64,000 nucleotides of DNA, taken from NCBI GenBank assembly GCA_947449535.1, contig CANFRP010000005.1:1-64000 (forward strand), read 5' to 3'. Source of the DNA: Actinomycetota bacterium (GTDB lineage: Bacteria; Actinomycetota; Actinomycetes; Nanopelagicales; Nanopelagicaceae). A model generated the notes under the pieces. The model did not search any database. It saw nothing but the letters and a program-made list of their open reading frames with translations, and had not been told where the DNA came from. Below, in pieces: positions 54,498-64,000 of this stretch (its first letter is position 1; each line of letters begins with the position of its first letter). The position numbers and the translations under genes are program-made.

Positions 54498-55922
54498 ATG
54501 AAAAGAGTCGCCTTCTTAACTGCAATAACATTCTGTATGTCGCTCACTAGCTTTTTCATGAGCGGAGAGAGCAAAGCGGCACTTCGGACTTGTACTGGGA
54601 AAGAAATTGCTCTTGTTAATTCATATAAGGCGCAGCAACAAATCCAAAGATTTTATCCAGATTCATCTTCTGATTCCATCATTTCTGGACTCGGGCTCAA
54701 AATTGATAATATTTATAACTCCTGCGATACGGCAAGTTTTAAGTATGGATCACCAGGAGCAAAGGCTCCCGCTTGCACTTCTTCTGATATTGATTGGTTA
54801 ACAAATATTAGGACGGCCTATTCTCAACAAGTCAATTTGGAAGCTCAAAATTCCAATGATATAGATACGTCCAGAAAAGCCTACGATCGCTATATCTCCA
54901 GTGGGCAAACTCAAATGGCGCAAAACACGAGTCTGGCGATCTCGAAATTACAAAAAGAAATTCAGCATCATTATCTTATGCAAGTTTATTATAAAAACGC
55001 TTTTGCAGCTATCTCTAGCTCGTGCAAGAACTCTTCAGTTACTTTGCCGCCAAGGGCGCTCGATCAAAACCAGAGTAATTCCAGTCAGACTGGAGCAAAT
55101 TCGCCTTTGAGTAGTTTTCCTGAAAGATATATGGGATATCGCTCAGGTGACATTAGCCCAGTGTCTATCACAAGTCAGTCATGCGGACCGAACGCGCCTC
55201 ACAAAGTATCAATCGACACTCTTGATTCAACTAACAAGTGGCAAAGAACTGAATTGGACTCGTCTGATAAATATGACTTGAGCGGAAAGTACGCGATTCA
55301 AGTTAAGACTATTCCGGTTGATTCATTTCGAACAAATATTGGGAATGGTAGTTGGAGAGGAATTAAATGGCCATATCAAACCCAAAATGCGTTCACTGTC
55401 GAACGATGCGATTTTGCAAATAGGGGCTCACACGCGAATAAGAATTATGACTTATCAGTTTTTGGAACGGCTAAGGGGACTTGGACTCGACAAGCTGTTG
55501 ACAATTTAGATCCTTTTACCTATGAATCTTTGGGATTCAACTATCAAGTAGATGCCACAACAGTAGAGAATTTTGATGACCCAAAATGGAGTTGCGCCGT
55601 TAAGAAACCAGTAACCACATCGGTTAAGAAGAATGGCAAGGTTGTGAAGGTGACGACTCCTGCCGTTTCTGATTTTAAAGTTAACGTCAGTTCAGATGGC
55701 GAGGCTTTGAGTATTTGGGAGTGTGATGATTTGAAACAAGGAAAGTTCCTCAAGGTTCAAAGTATCTCTCTCGCCAATGCGTGGGACACTACGGAAAAAA
55801 CTGGGAAGGGCGAAACGCTTTGGGAGGTTGCAAAGCTAGATCCTAAGTATCCCAACTGGACTTGGGCGTGCCCTGCAGGAACTGGCTCCAAGACTTGCTT
55901 CCAGGTCTCTTCACTTAAATAG
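54498..55922 (+). CDS. Orphan secreted protein of unknown function, 474 aa, Cys-containing
   Basis: Sec-like signal (MKRVAFLTAITFCMSLTSFFMSGESKA), about ten mature Cys, W-x-C motifs near the C terminus; no family recognised. Confidence 0.85.
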   Translation: MKRVAFLTAITFCMSLTSFFMSGESKAALRTCTGKEIALVNSYKAQQQIQRFYPDSSSDSIISGLGLKIDNIYNSCDTASFKYGSPGAKAPACTSSDIDWLTNIRTAYSQQVNLEAQNSNDIDTSRKAYDRYISSGQTQMAQNTSLAISKLQKEIQHHYLMQVYYKNAFAAISSSCKNSSVTLPPRALDQNQSNSSQTGANSPLSSFPERYMGYRSGDISPVSITSQSCGPNAPHKVSIDTLDSTNKWQRTELDSSDKYDLSGKYAIQVKTIPVDSFRTNIGNGSWRGIKWPYQTQNAFTVERCDFANRGSHANKNYDLSVFGTAKGTWTRQAVDNLDPFTYESLGFNYQVDATTVENFDDPKWSCAVKKPVTTSVKKNGKVVKVTTPAVSDFKVNVSSDGEALSIWECDDLKQGKFLKVQSISLANAWDTTEKTGKGETLWEVAKLDPKYPNWTWACPAGTGSKTCFQVSSLK

Positions 55923-55968
55923 GCGGGCGCAGCGGCCTTCGGCGTGTCTGGGGACCAATCTGGCCTTT

Positions 55969-55982
55969 CGAACAGATGTTCG
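55969..55982 (+). promoter_or_regulatory. LexA (SOS) box upstream of recA: CGAAC-AGAT-GTTCG
   Basis: Perfect match to the Gram-positive/actinobacterial CGAAC-N4-GTTCG operator, overlapping candidate -10 TACCCT at 55984-55989. Confidence 0.9.
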
Positions 55983-56148
55983 GTACCCTTAAGCCATTCG
56001 CTCCGCGTGAAAACGCCGGGTGGATATGCCCAACCTGAGCGGTTCCACAGTTCCGCGGTAGCCCCCGCTCCCGCCGTCAGTGGTCTTCCGTACCTTCAGG
56101 ACCGTACATGACGCACCGACCGGTGCCAGTTAAAGAGAGAAGGAAATC

Positions 56149-57219
56149 ATGGCTTCAGATAAAACTGAGAAGCAGTCCAATGATCGCACCAAAGCCTTAG
56201 ATACAGCCCTAGCCCAGATCGAGCGTCAATTCGGTAAGGGATCAGTAATGAAGATGGGCGATCGTGGCCCAGTAGTCCAGGAAGTAATTCCTACAGGTTC
56301 GATTGCGTTAGATATCGCACTCGGAATCGGTGGACTTCCACGTGGACGTATCGTAGAAATCTACGGACCAGAATCTTCCGGTAAGACCACAGTCGCATTG
56401 CATGCAATCGCAAATGCACAGCGTGCAGGTGGCATCGCAGCATTTATCGATGCAGAGCACGCACTTGATCCAGAGTATGCCCGCAAGCTCGGTGTAGATA
56501 TCGACGCACTTTTGGTTTCACAGCCAGATACCGGTGAGCAAGCACTTGAGATCATGGATATGTTGGTTCGCTCCGGCGCCATCGATATCGTCGTTGTGGA
56601 CTCTGTTGCAGCACTTACCCCTCGCGCTGAAATTGAAGGCGAGATGGGCGATTCCCATATGGGTCTCCAAGCACGTTTGATGTCGCAAGCGCTTCGTAAG
56701 ATCACTGGTGCACTTCACAACTCAAATACCACCGCTATTTTCATTAACCAGCTTCGCGAGAAGATCGGTGTCTTCTTTGGTACACCAGAGACCACCACTG
56801 GCGGTAAGGCGCTTAAGTTCTACGCATCCGTGCGTTTGGATATCCGCCGTATCGAAACTCTTAAGGAAGGCGCAGATGCAGTCGGTAACCGTACTCGCGT
56901 CAAAGTCGTCAAGAACAAGATGGCCCCTCCATTCAAGCAAGCAGAGTTCGACATTATTTACGGCGTTGGAATCTCACGTGAAGGCTCACTCATTGACCTT
57001 GGCGTAGATCTCGGCATCGTCAAGAAAGCTGGCGCTTGGTATACCTACGAAGCCGATCAGCTCGGTCAGGGTAAGGAGAATGCTCGTGCATTCTTGATCG
57101 ACAACCCAGATCTCGCCAACGATATTGAGAAGAAGATCCGCGAGCATTACGTTCCGGTGACAGTTGATCCAGCACTTGTTGCAGCAATTGATGAAGCAAC
57201 AGCTGAGGTCGATTTCTAA
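56149..57219 (+). CDS. recA: Recombinase RecA
   Basis: [60 protein letters not shown]; no intein seen. Confidence 0.98.
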   Translation: MASDKTEKQSNDRTKALDTALAQIERQFGKGSVMKMGDRGPVVQEVIPTGSIALDIALGIGGLPRGRIVEIYGPESSGKTTVALHAIANAQRAGGIAAFIDAEHALDPEYARKLGVDIDALLVSQPDTGEQALEIMDMLVRSGAIDIVVVDSVAALTPRAEIEGEMGDSHMGLQARLMSQALRKITGALHNSNTTAIFINQLREKIGVFFGTPETTTGGKALKFYASVRLDIRRIETLKEGADAVGNRTRVKVVKNKMAPPFKQAEFDIIYGVGISREGSLIDLGVDLGIVKKAGAWYTYEADQLGQGKENARAFLIDNPDLANDIEKKIREHYVPVTVDPALVAAIDEATAEVDF

Positions 57220-57248
57220 TCGCTATCCAGAAGAAGATCCCCAATTCC

Positions 57249-57728
57249 ATGAAGGAAGAGAATCTTCCAGCCGATCCCTACTCCTATGCCGAGACTGTGG
57301 CGTATCACTCGCTCGCACCTCGCGCACGGAGTAGGGCGGAGCTGCACCAGATTTTGCTGAAGCGAAATGTGAGTGAAGAGATTGCAATCTCCGTTCTCGA
57401 TAACCTGGAACTACAAGGTCTCCTCAATGATCTTGAATTCGCGCAATTGTGGTCCGAATCCCGTCAACGTCAGAAGAAGCTCTCCAAGCGAGTAATCGTG
57501 GGGGAGCTTCGGATGAAGGGCGTTGCTCAGGACATTATTGATGAGGCCGTTGATTCCATTGATGTGGAAGCTGAATATTCAATGGCACTTGAATTAGCGA
57601 CGAAGAAATATCGCTCCTGCTCACATCTAGATCCCGATGTTATCTATCGACGGGTGAGTTCTTTGCTCCAGCGAAAAGGCTTTGATCACAGCATTACATC
57701 GCGCATCATGCGCGAATTAGTAGCCTAA
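57249..57728 (+). CDS. recX: RecA regulator RecX
   Basis: LAPRARSRAELHQILLKRNVSEEIAISVLDNLELQGLLNDLEFAQLWSESR. Confidence 0.9.
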   Translation: MKEENLPADPYSYAETVAYHSLAPRARSRAELHQILLKRNVSEEIAISVLDNLELQGLLNDLEFAQLWSESRQRQKKLSKRVIVGELRMKGVAQDIIDEAVDSIDVEAEYSMALELATKKYRSCSHLDPDVIYRRVSSLLQRKGFDHSITSRIMRELVA

Positions 57729-57752
57729 TTCCAACGCCCCTAAGATTGGGCT

Positions 57753-59207
57753 ATGTCGCTTGATCTAGATCGCCCGCGCACCTTTGTGGTGGAGACCTAT
57801 GGCTGTCAGATGAATGCCCACGACACTGAGCGCATCTCAGGCCTACTTCTTCAAGCAGGCTACACGCAGGCACTGGAAGGTTCAGATCCTGACTTAGTAG
57901 TTTTTAATACCTGCGCAGTTCGTGAAAATGCAGATAACAAGCTTTACGGAAATCTCTCCTTCTTGGCTCCGCGTAAGAAATCAGATCCTGGCTTTCAAAT
58001 TGCCGTGGGCGGATGCATGGCGCAGAAAGATCAAGATTCGATTATTAAGCGCGCACCTTATGTCGATGTTGTCTTTGGAACTCACAACATCGGCTCACTT
58101 CCAGAGCTCTTGGAGCGTGCCCGCATTGAAGAGGAATCTCAAGTAGAGATCAAAGAATCACTTGAACATTTCCCTTCCACTCTTCCGGCCCGTCGTCACT
58201 CCGCCTTTAGTGGTTGGGTCTCAGTCTCTGTCGGTTGCAATAACACCTGCACCTTCTGCATCGTTCCTGCACTTCGCGGAATCGAGAAGGATCGTCCAGC
58301 AGATGACATTCTCAAAGAAGTTCGGGCACTTGTCGATCAAGGCGTCCTTGAGATTACTTTGCTGGGTCAGAACGTCAACGCCTACGGTGTTGAAGTTGGT
58401 GATCGCGGAGCCTTTGCCAAGCTACTGCGCGAATGCGGCAAGATCGATGGACTAGAGCGCGTTCGTTTTATGTCACCGCATCCTCGTGACTTCACTGATG
58501 ATGTAATTGAAGCAATGGCCCAGACTCCAAATGTCATGCCGCATCTACATATGCCATTGCAATCAGGTTCGGATCGAATTTTGCAAGCGATGCGTCGCTC
58601 CTATCGTCGCGATCGTTACTTAGGAATAATCGAAAAAGTGCGCACCGCAATGCCACATTCCACAATTACCACCGACATCATTGTGGGTTTCCCTGGAGAG
58701 AGTGACGAAGATTTTGCAGAGACCATCTCCTTAGTTGAAGAGGCTAAGTTCTTAGCCGCCTATACCTTCCAATATTCCAAGCGCCCCGGCACGCCCGCCG
58801 CCTCCATGCCAGATCAAATTTCGGACGCAGTAATGAAAGTGCGCTATGAAGCGCTCCATAAATTACAACAAGAGATCTCTGGGATTGTGAATCAACAAGT
58901 AGTCGGCACCACGCAGGAGATTTTGGTTGCCGATGTTGAAGCATCACGTGATCGCATGACTGGGCGCCTTAAGGATTTTCGCTTGGCTCACTTCGCTGTA
59001 GATCCCGCCAACCCGCCACGCCCGGGCGATGCGATTACGACCGTAATTACCGAAGCATCACCAAACTTTGTCATCGCATCGAATTTGCCAATCGATATTC
59101 GCAAGACTCGGGGAGGAGATGCAACCCAAGCGCGCGCTCATGAAGCCGGTCCAACTCCGATAATGGTGGGTATGCCGACGCTTGCTGCGCTAAAGGCCCG
59201 TCAATAA
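57753..59207 (+). CDS. miaB: tRNA-2-methylthio-N6-isopentenyladenosine synthase
   Basis: [39 protein letters not shown]. Confidence 0.96.
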   Translation: MSLDLDRPRTFVVETYGCQMNAHDTERISGLLLQAGYTQALEGSDPDLVVFNTCAVRENADNKLYGNLSFLAPRKKSDPGFQIAVGGCMAQKDQDSIIKRAPYVDVVFGTHNIGSLPELLERARIEEESQVEIKESLEHFPSTLPARRHSAFSGWVSVSVGCNNTCTFCIVPALRGIEKDRPADDILKEVRALVDQGVLEITLLGQNVNAYGVEVGDRGAFAKLLRECGKIDGLERVRFMSPHPRDFTDDVIEAMAQTPNVMPHLHMPLQSGSDRILQAMRRSYRRDRYLGIIEKVRTAMPHSTITTDIIVGFPGESDEDFAETISLVEEAKFLAAYTFQYSKRPGTPAASMPDQISDAVMKVRYEALHKLQQEISGIVNQQVVGTTQEILVADVEASRDRMTGRLKDFRLAHFAVDPANPPRPGDAITTVITEASPNFVIASNLPIDIRKTRGGDATQARAHEAGPTPIMVGMPTLAALKARQ

Positions 59208-59209
59208 AT

Positions 59210-60124
59210 ATGTCCGCACAGCTCATCATCATTGCAGGAGCAACTGCAACAGGTAAGAGTGATCTTGCAGTTGAGTTAGCGAAGGAAATAAATGCAGAGA
59301 TAGTTAATGCCGACTCCATGCAGCTCTATCAGGGGATGGATATTGGTACTGCAAAACTCACCGTGGCCGAGCGCCAAGGCGTTCCACACCATTTACTGGA
59401 TCTCGTTTGCGTTAAAGACGATGTCAATGTTGCTTGGTATCAAGAACTCGCGCGCGCAAAAATTGATGAACTTCGGGGCGCAGGAAAATCAGTTGTAGTT
59501 GTCGGAGGTACGGGTCTCTACATTAAAGCAATTTTGGATGACCTCAACTTCCCCGATACCGATCCCGATATTCGCCAGAAAATTACTGATGAAGCAGAAG
59601 CGCTTGGAAACGAGGCGATGCATGCACGACTCGCATCCTTGGATCCAGCTGCGGCACTTGCAATCCCGAAAGAGAATGTGCGCCGCGTAATTCGCGCCCT
59701 AGAAGTTATTGAGATTACTGGCGCCCCTTACACCGCTTCACTTCCTCGGGAAGGATCTTCACGCTATCCGGATGCTCGGCAATTTGGATTAGTTCTTGAC
59801 CGTGAGAAATTAGATCCACGCATCGATGCCAGAGTAGAAAAGATGTGGGAGCGCGGATTAGTGGAGGAGACAGCGCGCCTCATTAAAGAAGGACTTCTCG
59901 AAGGACAGACAGCCCAACGTGCATTGGGCTATGCCCAGATAATCAAAATGGCGATGGGTCAGATGTCTGAGGCGGAAGCCAAAGAAGAGACGAAGCGAGC
60001 CACGCGCCAGTATGCCCGCCGCCAAGAAACCTGGTTCTCCAAAGATCTTCGCATCACTTGGATTGCGCCAGCAAGCACTTCAGTCCACCTGGAGAAGGTC
60101 CTAGCCTCTATCATCACAACATGA
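59210..60124 (+). CDS. miaA: tRNA dimethylallyltransferase
   Basis: IIIAGATATGKSDLAVELAKEINAEIVNADSMQLYQGMDIGTAKLT. Confidence 0.96.
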   Translation: MSAQLIIIAGATATGKSDLAVELAKEINAEIVNADSMQLYQGMDIGTAKLTVAERQGVPHHLLDLVCVKDDVNVAWYQELARAKIDELRGAGKSVVVVGGTGLYIKAILDDLNFPDTDPDIRQKITDEAEALGNEAMHARLASLDPAAALAIPKENVRRVIRALEVIEITGAPYTASLPREGSSRYPDARQFGLVLDREKLDPRIDARVEKMWERGLVEETARLIKEGLLEGQTAQRALGYAQIIKMAMGQMSEAEAKEETKRATRQYARRQETWFSKDLRITWIAPASTSVHLEKVLASIITT

Positions 60125-60933
60125 TCGCAACTTACGGCCACGGCACTGAGAATGATTTTGTGCTTATTTACGATCCGCAAAACGAAATTGAGCTAACTCC
60201 AGCGCAAGTTGCGCGGATGTGTAATCGCACAACTGGCATTAAGAATGGCCTTGGTCGGATTGGCGCAGATGGCGCAATTCGCATCACCAAAATCGATGGC
60301 AAATGGTTTATGGATTACCGCAACAATGATGGAACTACGGCAGAGATGTGTGGCAATGGAATTCGAGTGATGGCTAGATATATTGTCGAGCGAGGACACC
60401 AGGCCGCTGGCATATTTTCCATCGATACTCGCGATGGTCGTAAATTCTTAGCAGTTCCAGATTCTGGCGATATCTCGGTTAATATGGGTGGCGTACAAGA
60501 AGTTTTTGGCGAAATCACTGCGACATCAAATGGCCACACGTGGACTGGATTTAATATCAATGTCGGAAATCCGCATGCTGTTGTCTTTGTCGATGATCTT
60601 TCGCAAGCGGGAGATTTACTCACGGCGCCAGTCGTTGCACCTGAGGATGAATATCCCGAAGGCGTCAATGTGGAATTTGTTCAATTCTTACCGAATGGCG
60701 AGATTGCGATGCGCGTACATGAGCGAGGCGTAGGGGAGACTCGATCCTGCGGAACCGGCACTTGCGCCGTAGCACTCGCCGCAACTCTGCAGAAGAAGAT
60801 GAAATTGCCATCACGTTGGGTGATCAATCCACCAGGCGGCCGGATCGTTGTGGAGATAGACCCTCATTCCAATGCCACTATGACTGGACCTGCAGTAATT
60901 CTGGAAGAACATGATGTGAGTAGCTATTTGTGA
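60121..60933 (+). CDS. dapF: Diaminopimelate epimerase
   Basis: MIATYGHGTENDFVLIYD, RNNDGTTAEMCGNGIRVMARY, GVGETRSCGTGTCAVA; start at 60121 preferred over 60058. Confidence 0.94.
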   Translation: MIATYGHGTENDFVLIYDPQNEIELTPAQVARMCNRTTGIKNGLGRIGADGAIRITKIDGKWFMDYRNNDGTTAEMCGNGIRVMARYIVERGHQAAGIFSIDTRDGRKFLAVPDSGDISVNMGGVQEVFGEITATSNGHTWTGFNINVGNPHAVVFVDDLSQAGDLLTAPVVAPEDEYPEGVNVEFVQFLPNGEIAMRVHERGVGETRSCGTGTCAVALAATLQKKMKLPSRWVINPPGGRIVVEIDPHSNATMTGPAVILEEHDVSSYL

Positions 60934-62381
60934 GCACTGACGGCCGTGATGATGGACTCGATATTGATATCGACACTCTTCTTAAGGAATCTGCTCGCGT
61001 CGCGGCAGAATTTGATGCCGCAGAATCTGGGGCAGATCAATACGAAGCGAATCAACACGATCTCCAAGATCGCCAAGCGCTACGACGTGTTGCTGGCCTC
61101 TCCACCGAGCTTCAAGATATTTCGGAAGCCGAATATCGCCAACTTCGATTAGAGAAAGTTGTATTAGTAGGCGTATGGACTGAGGGAACATCCCTCGATG
61201 CCGAGAACTCCATGAAGGAGTTGGCGGCGCTTGCGGAAACTGCGGGCTCGGAAGTTTTAGAGGCTCTGATTCAGCGGCGCGACAAAGCTGATCCATCTAC
61301 CTTCATTGGTTCTGGAAAAGTCGTTGAACTTCGGCAAGCAGTTGTTGCCACTGGCGCAGATACAGTCGTATGCGATGGCGAGCTATCTCCAGCGCAATTG
61401 CGATCCCTCGAAGATAAAGTCAAAGTAAAAGTAATTGATCGCACCGCACTCATTCTCGACATCTTTGCCCAACACGCGAAGAGCCGCGAAGGAAAGGCGC
61501 AAGTAGAACTCGCTCAGATGACTTATCTCTTGCCAAGACTGCGTGGCTGGGGTGATTCACTCTCACGCCAAGCTGGCGGAATTGGTGGCCGCGGCCCTGG
61601 TGAAACAAAGATCGAAACCGATCGCCGGCGCATCAATGACAAGATGGCAAAGCTCCGAAAAGAAATTAAGGAGATGAAAACTTCTCGTGATACCAAGCGA
61701 CAGGAGAGACGTCGACACAATATTCCCTCTGTGGCAATCGCGGGATATACCAATGCTGGAAAATCATCGCTGATGAATCGCCTGACTGGTGCAGGGGTGC
61801 TCGTAGAAAACGCACTCTTCGCGACCCTTGACCCCACGGTTCGCAAAGCCACTAGTTCTGATGGTCGCGTGTATACCCTCTCCGACACTGTGGGATTTGT
61901 GCGCCATCTTCCGCACCAATTAGTTGAGGCATTTAAATCGACTTTGGAAGAAGTATCCGAAGCAGATCTCATTGTGCATGTTGTCGATGGCTCTCATCCA
62001 GATCCCATGGAACAAATCCGTGCCGTGCGCGAGGTAATAAACGATATTGGCGGGGGCGAGATCACCGAAATTATCGCCATCAATAAAGCAGATGTGGCCG
62101 CGCCTGAAGTCATGATGCAATTGTTGCGCGAGGAATCCAACAGCTTTGCTTTCTCGGCGCGAACTGGATTCGGTATCGACACTCTGATCAAAGCTATCGA
62201 GAGCTCGCTTCCCCGGCCTCGGGTAGAAATCACCGCAACAATTCCCTTTAATCGTGGCGATATCGTCTCGGCCATTCATGAGCGAGGCGAGATTATCTCT
62301 GAGGATTATTCAGGCGAGGGAACGATCATTCATGCGATGGTCGATGGTGCAATTGCCGAGAAGATTTCCCGTCTAAACTAG
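60930..62381 (+). CDS. hflX: GTPase HflX
   Basis: GGIGGRGPGETKIETDRRRINDKMAKLRKEI, VAIAGYTNAGKSSLMNRLTGAGV. Confidence 0.96.
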   Translation: MSTDGRDDGLDIDIDTLLKESARVAAEFDAAESGADQYEANQHDLQDRQALRRVAGLSTELQDISEAEYRQLRLEKVVLVGVWTEGTSLDAENSMKELAALAETAGSEVLEALIQRRDKADPSTFIGSGKVVELRQAVVATGADTVVCDGELSPAQLRSLEDKVKVKVIDRTALILDIFAQHAKSREGKAQVELAQMTYLLPRLRGWGDSLSRQAGGIGGRGPGETKIETDRRRINDKMAKLRKEIKEMKTSRDTKRQERRRHNIPSVAIAGYTNAGKSSLMNRLTGAGVLVENALFATLDPTVRKATSSDGRVYTLSDTVGFVRHLPHQLVEAFKSTLEEVSEADLIVHVVDGSHPDPMEQIRAVREVINDIGGGEITEIIAINKADVAAPEVMMQLLREESNSFAFSARTGFGIDTLIKAIESSLPRPRVEITATIPFNRGDIVSAIHERGEIISEDYSGEGTIIHAMVDGAIAEKISRLN

Positions 62382-62385
62382 TCAT

Positions 62386-63072
62386 ATGCCTCAGATATTT
62401 GAGCTCAAAGATCTCACCACCGATGCCGAGATTGAAGCAGCTGTCGATGTAGTGGTAGCCGCAATTCGTAACGGTGAAACAGTTGTCCTTCCCTTAGAGA
62501 GTGCATATGTTTTTGCTTGCGATGCTTTCTCAGTCGAGGCGGTGCGCCATATTCATATGCTTCGCGGTGATGACTACGGAACGGCAGCGCAAGTATTAAT
62601 TGGTAATTTGCGAACACTAGATGGCATCACCCAAAACCTTGCCGATGATTTATCCCAACTCGCACAAGCATTCTGGCCGGGTCTGCTCACGCTTAATGTT
62701 CAACCACACATGGGTCTTGCTTGGGATCTAGGAGATCAAGGCGACTTAGGTGAATTCGCCGTAAGAATTCCCAACCACTCATTTGCTCTCAAAGTATTGG
62801 AGAAGAGCGGTCCACTTGCTGCTGCGAGCGCTTCGTTACAAGGTCGACCTCCTGCACGTTCACTCGATGACATCATTGTGCTGAACTCAGATATCGCCGT
62901 CTTTGTGGATTACGGCCCACTCGAAGCTGGACCTGCATCTAGCGTCGTCTCACATCGCGTTATTGGTCATGATGCTGGCCTCGAGGTTATTCGGGTGGGT
63001 GGGATCTCACTAGAAGAGATGGCCGCAGTTGTGCCCGCGCTCATGAGCGAAAATCGCGATTCCACCGAATAG
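62386..63072 (+). CDS. Sua5/YciO/TsaC family threonylcarbamoyl-AMP synthase-like protein
   Basis: [22 protein letters not shown]...; position next to glyA. Confidence 0.8.
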   Translation: MPQIFELKDLTTDAEIEAAVDVVVAAIRNGETVVLPLESAYVFACDAFSVEAVRHIHMLRGDDYGTAAQVLIGNLRTLDGITQNLADDLSQLAQAFWPGLLTLNVQPHMGLAWDLGDQGDLGEFAVRIPNHSFALKVLEKSGPLAAASASLQGRPPARSLDDIIVLNSDIAVFVDYGPLEAGPASSVVSHRVIGHDAGLEVIRVGGISLEEMAAVVPALMSENRDSTE

Positions 63073-63082
63073 GCTTCGGGGC

Positions 63083-64000
63083 ATGAGTAACGAAACATTC
63101 TTTGGCCCAGATTTCCCAGCGCTACAGTCGCAAGATCCAGATATTGCAGCAGTGTTGCTGAGCGAACTAGATCGTCAGAGAAAGAACCTTCAATTAATCG
63201 CTAGCGAGAATTTCACTTCACCAGCAGTACTTGCCGCTTTGGGGTCGACTCTCTCCAATAAATATGCCGAAGGTTATCCAGGTAAGCGTTATTACGGTGG
63301 TTGTGAAGAAGTAGATAAAGTCGAAGTTATTGGCATCGAGCGAGCTAAAGCTCTCTTCGGTGCAGAGCATGCAAACCTTCAGCCTCACTCTGGTGCAAGT
63401 GCCAACATTGCTGTCTACCAGGCATTTACTAAGCCAGGGGACACTGTTCTAGCAATGTCACTTCCGCATGGTGGCCATCTCACTCACGGATCGCATGTTA
63501 ACTTCTCCGGTAAATGGTTCAACGTCGTCTCCTATGGCGTTCGTCAAGATAATGAGCTGATCGATTATGACGAGCTACGTAGACTGGCAATCGAAAATAA
63601 ACCAAAGATGATTTGTAGTGGCGCTACTGCCTACCCAAGCTTGATCGATTTTGAAACTGTTCGCTCCATCTGCGATGAAGTAGGCGCAATCATGTGGGTG
63701 GATGCTGCTCACTTCATTGGCCTAGTGGCCGGCAAGGCGATCCCATCACCAGTGCCTTATGCAGATGTTGTCTCATTTACTACCCATAAAGTTTTGCGCG
63801 GACCGCGCGGTGGAATGATTCTCACTAAAGCCGAGCACGCAGCTGCAATTGATAAAGCAGTATTTCCGGGGATGCAAGGTGGTCCCATCATGAGCGCAGT
63901 GGCCGGCAAGGCAATCGCCCTCAAGGAAGCGGCAACCCCTGCCTATCAGGCATATGCCAAGAACGTTATTACAAATGCCCAAGCACTCTCTGATGCCTTA
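63083..64000 (+). CDS. glyA: Serine hydroxymethyltransferase, 3' truncated by the window edge
   Basis: Open frame from ATG 63083: [73 protein letters not shown]...; PLP-site region [13 protein letters not shown]. Confidence 0.96.
   Translation, partial: MSNETFFGPDFPALQSQDPDIAAVLLSELDRQRKNLQLIASENFTSPAVLAALGSTLSNKYAEGYPGKRYYGGCEEVDKVEVIGIERAKALFGAEHANLQPHSGASANIAVYQAFTKPGDTVLAMSLPHGGHLTHGSHVNFSGKWFNVVSYGVRQDNELIDYDELRRLAIENKPKMICSGATAYPSLIDFETVRSICDEVGAIMWVDAAHFIGLVAGKAIPSPVPYADVVSFTTHKVLRGPRGGMILTKAEHAAAIDKAVFPGMQGGPIMSAVAGKAIALKEAATPAYQAYAKNVITNAQALSDAL

Noticed and set aside
56149-57219. Intein in recA
   Set aside because: RecA ORF is of normal length (356 aa) with contiguous motifs.

Overview
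The window is a dense, almost entirely plus-strand actinobacterial chromosome segment. Gene content and order (rpsB-tsf-pyrH-frr-cdsA-rlmN; rimP-nusA-ylxR-infB-rbfA-truB-ribF; rpsO-pnp; ftsK-rodZ-rimO-pgsA-cinA-clgR; DUF3046-recA-recX-miaB-miaA-dapF-hflX) suggest a small-genome freshwater actinobacterium (Nanopelagicales/acI-like); that assignment is inference. It carries a branched-chain amino acid block (ilvD, ilvBNC, serA, leuB, ilvE, cimA), translation, RNA-processing and DNA-repair genes, and a polyamine uptake/catabolism cassette (aldehyde dehydrogenase, potDABC, agmatinase-family) between rlmN and dxr. It also carries a lysine/cell-wall block (dapB, dapA, dapF), AzlCD on the minus strand, and one orphan AT-richer secreted Cys-containing protein inserted upstream of recA. 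I saw no CRISPR, phage, transposon, rRNA or tRNA. The most interesting signals are regulatory: (1) a complex infB leader with three tandem ATGA-overlapping mini-ORFs threaded through hairpins; (2) a 12-bp perfect inverted repeat flanking the pyrH start codon and sequestering its Shine-Dalgarno; (3) an apparently leaderless ilvB leader peptide (MTSSVVIRERAI*) with promoter and terminator; (4) recurrent TANNNT-N6/7-ATG placement upstream of many genes, implying widespread leaderless transcription; (5) a LexA box plus long structured leader at recA; (6) structured leaders at rpsB, rpsO, pnp and potD. Everything was read by eye; no folding, alignment or database search was run.
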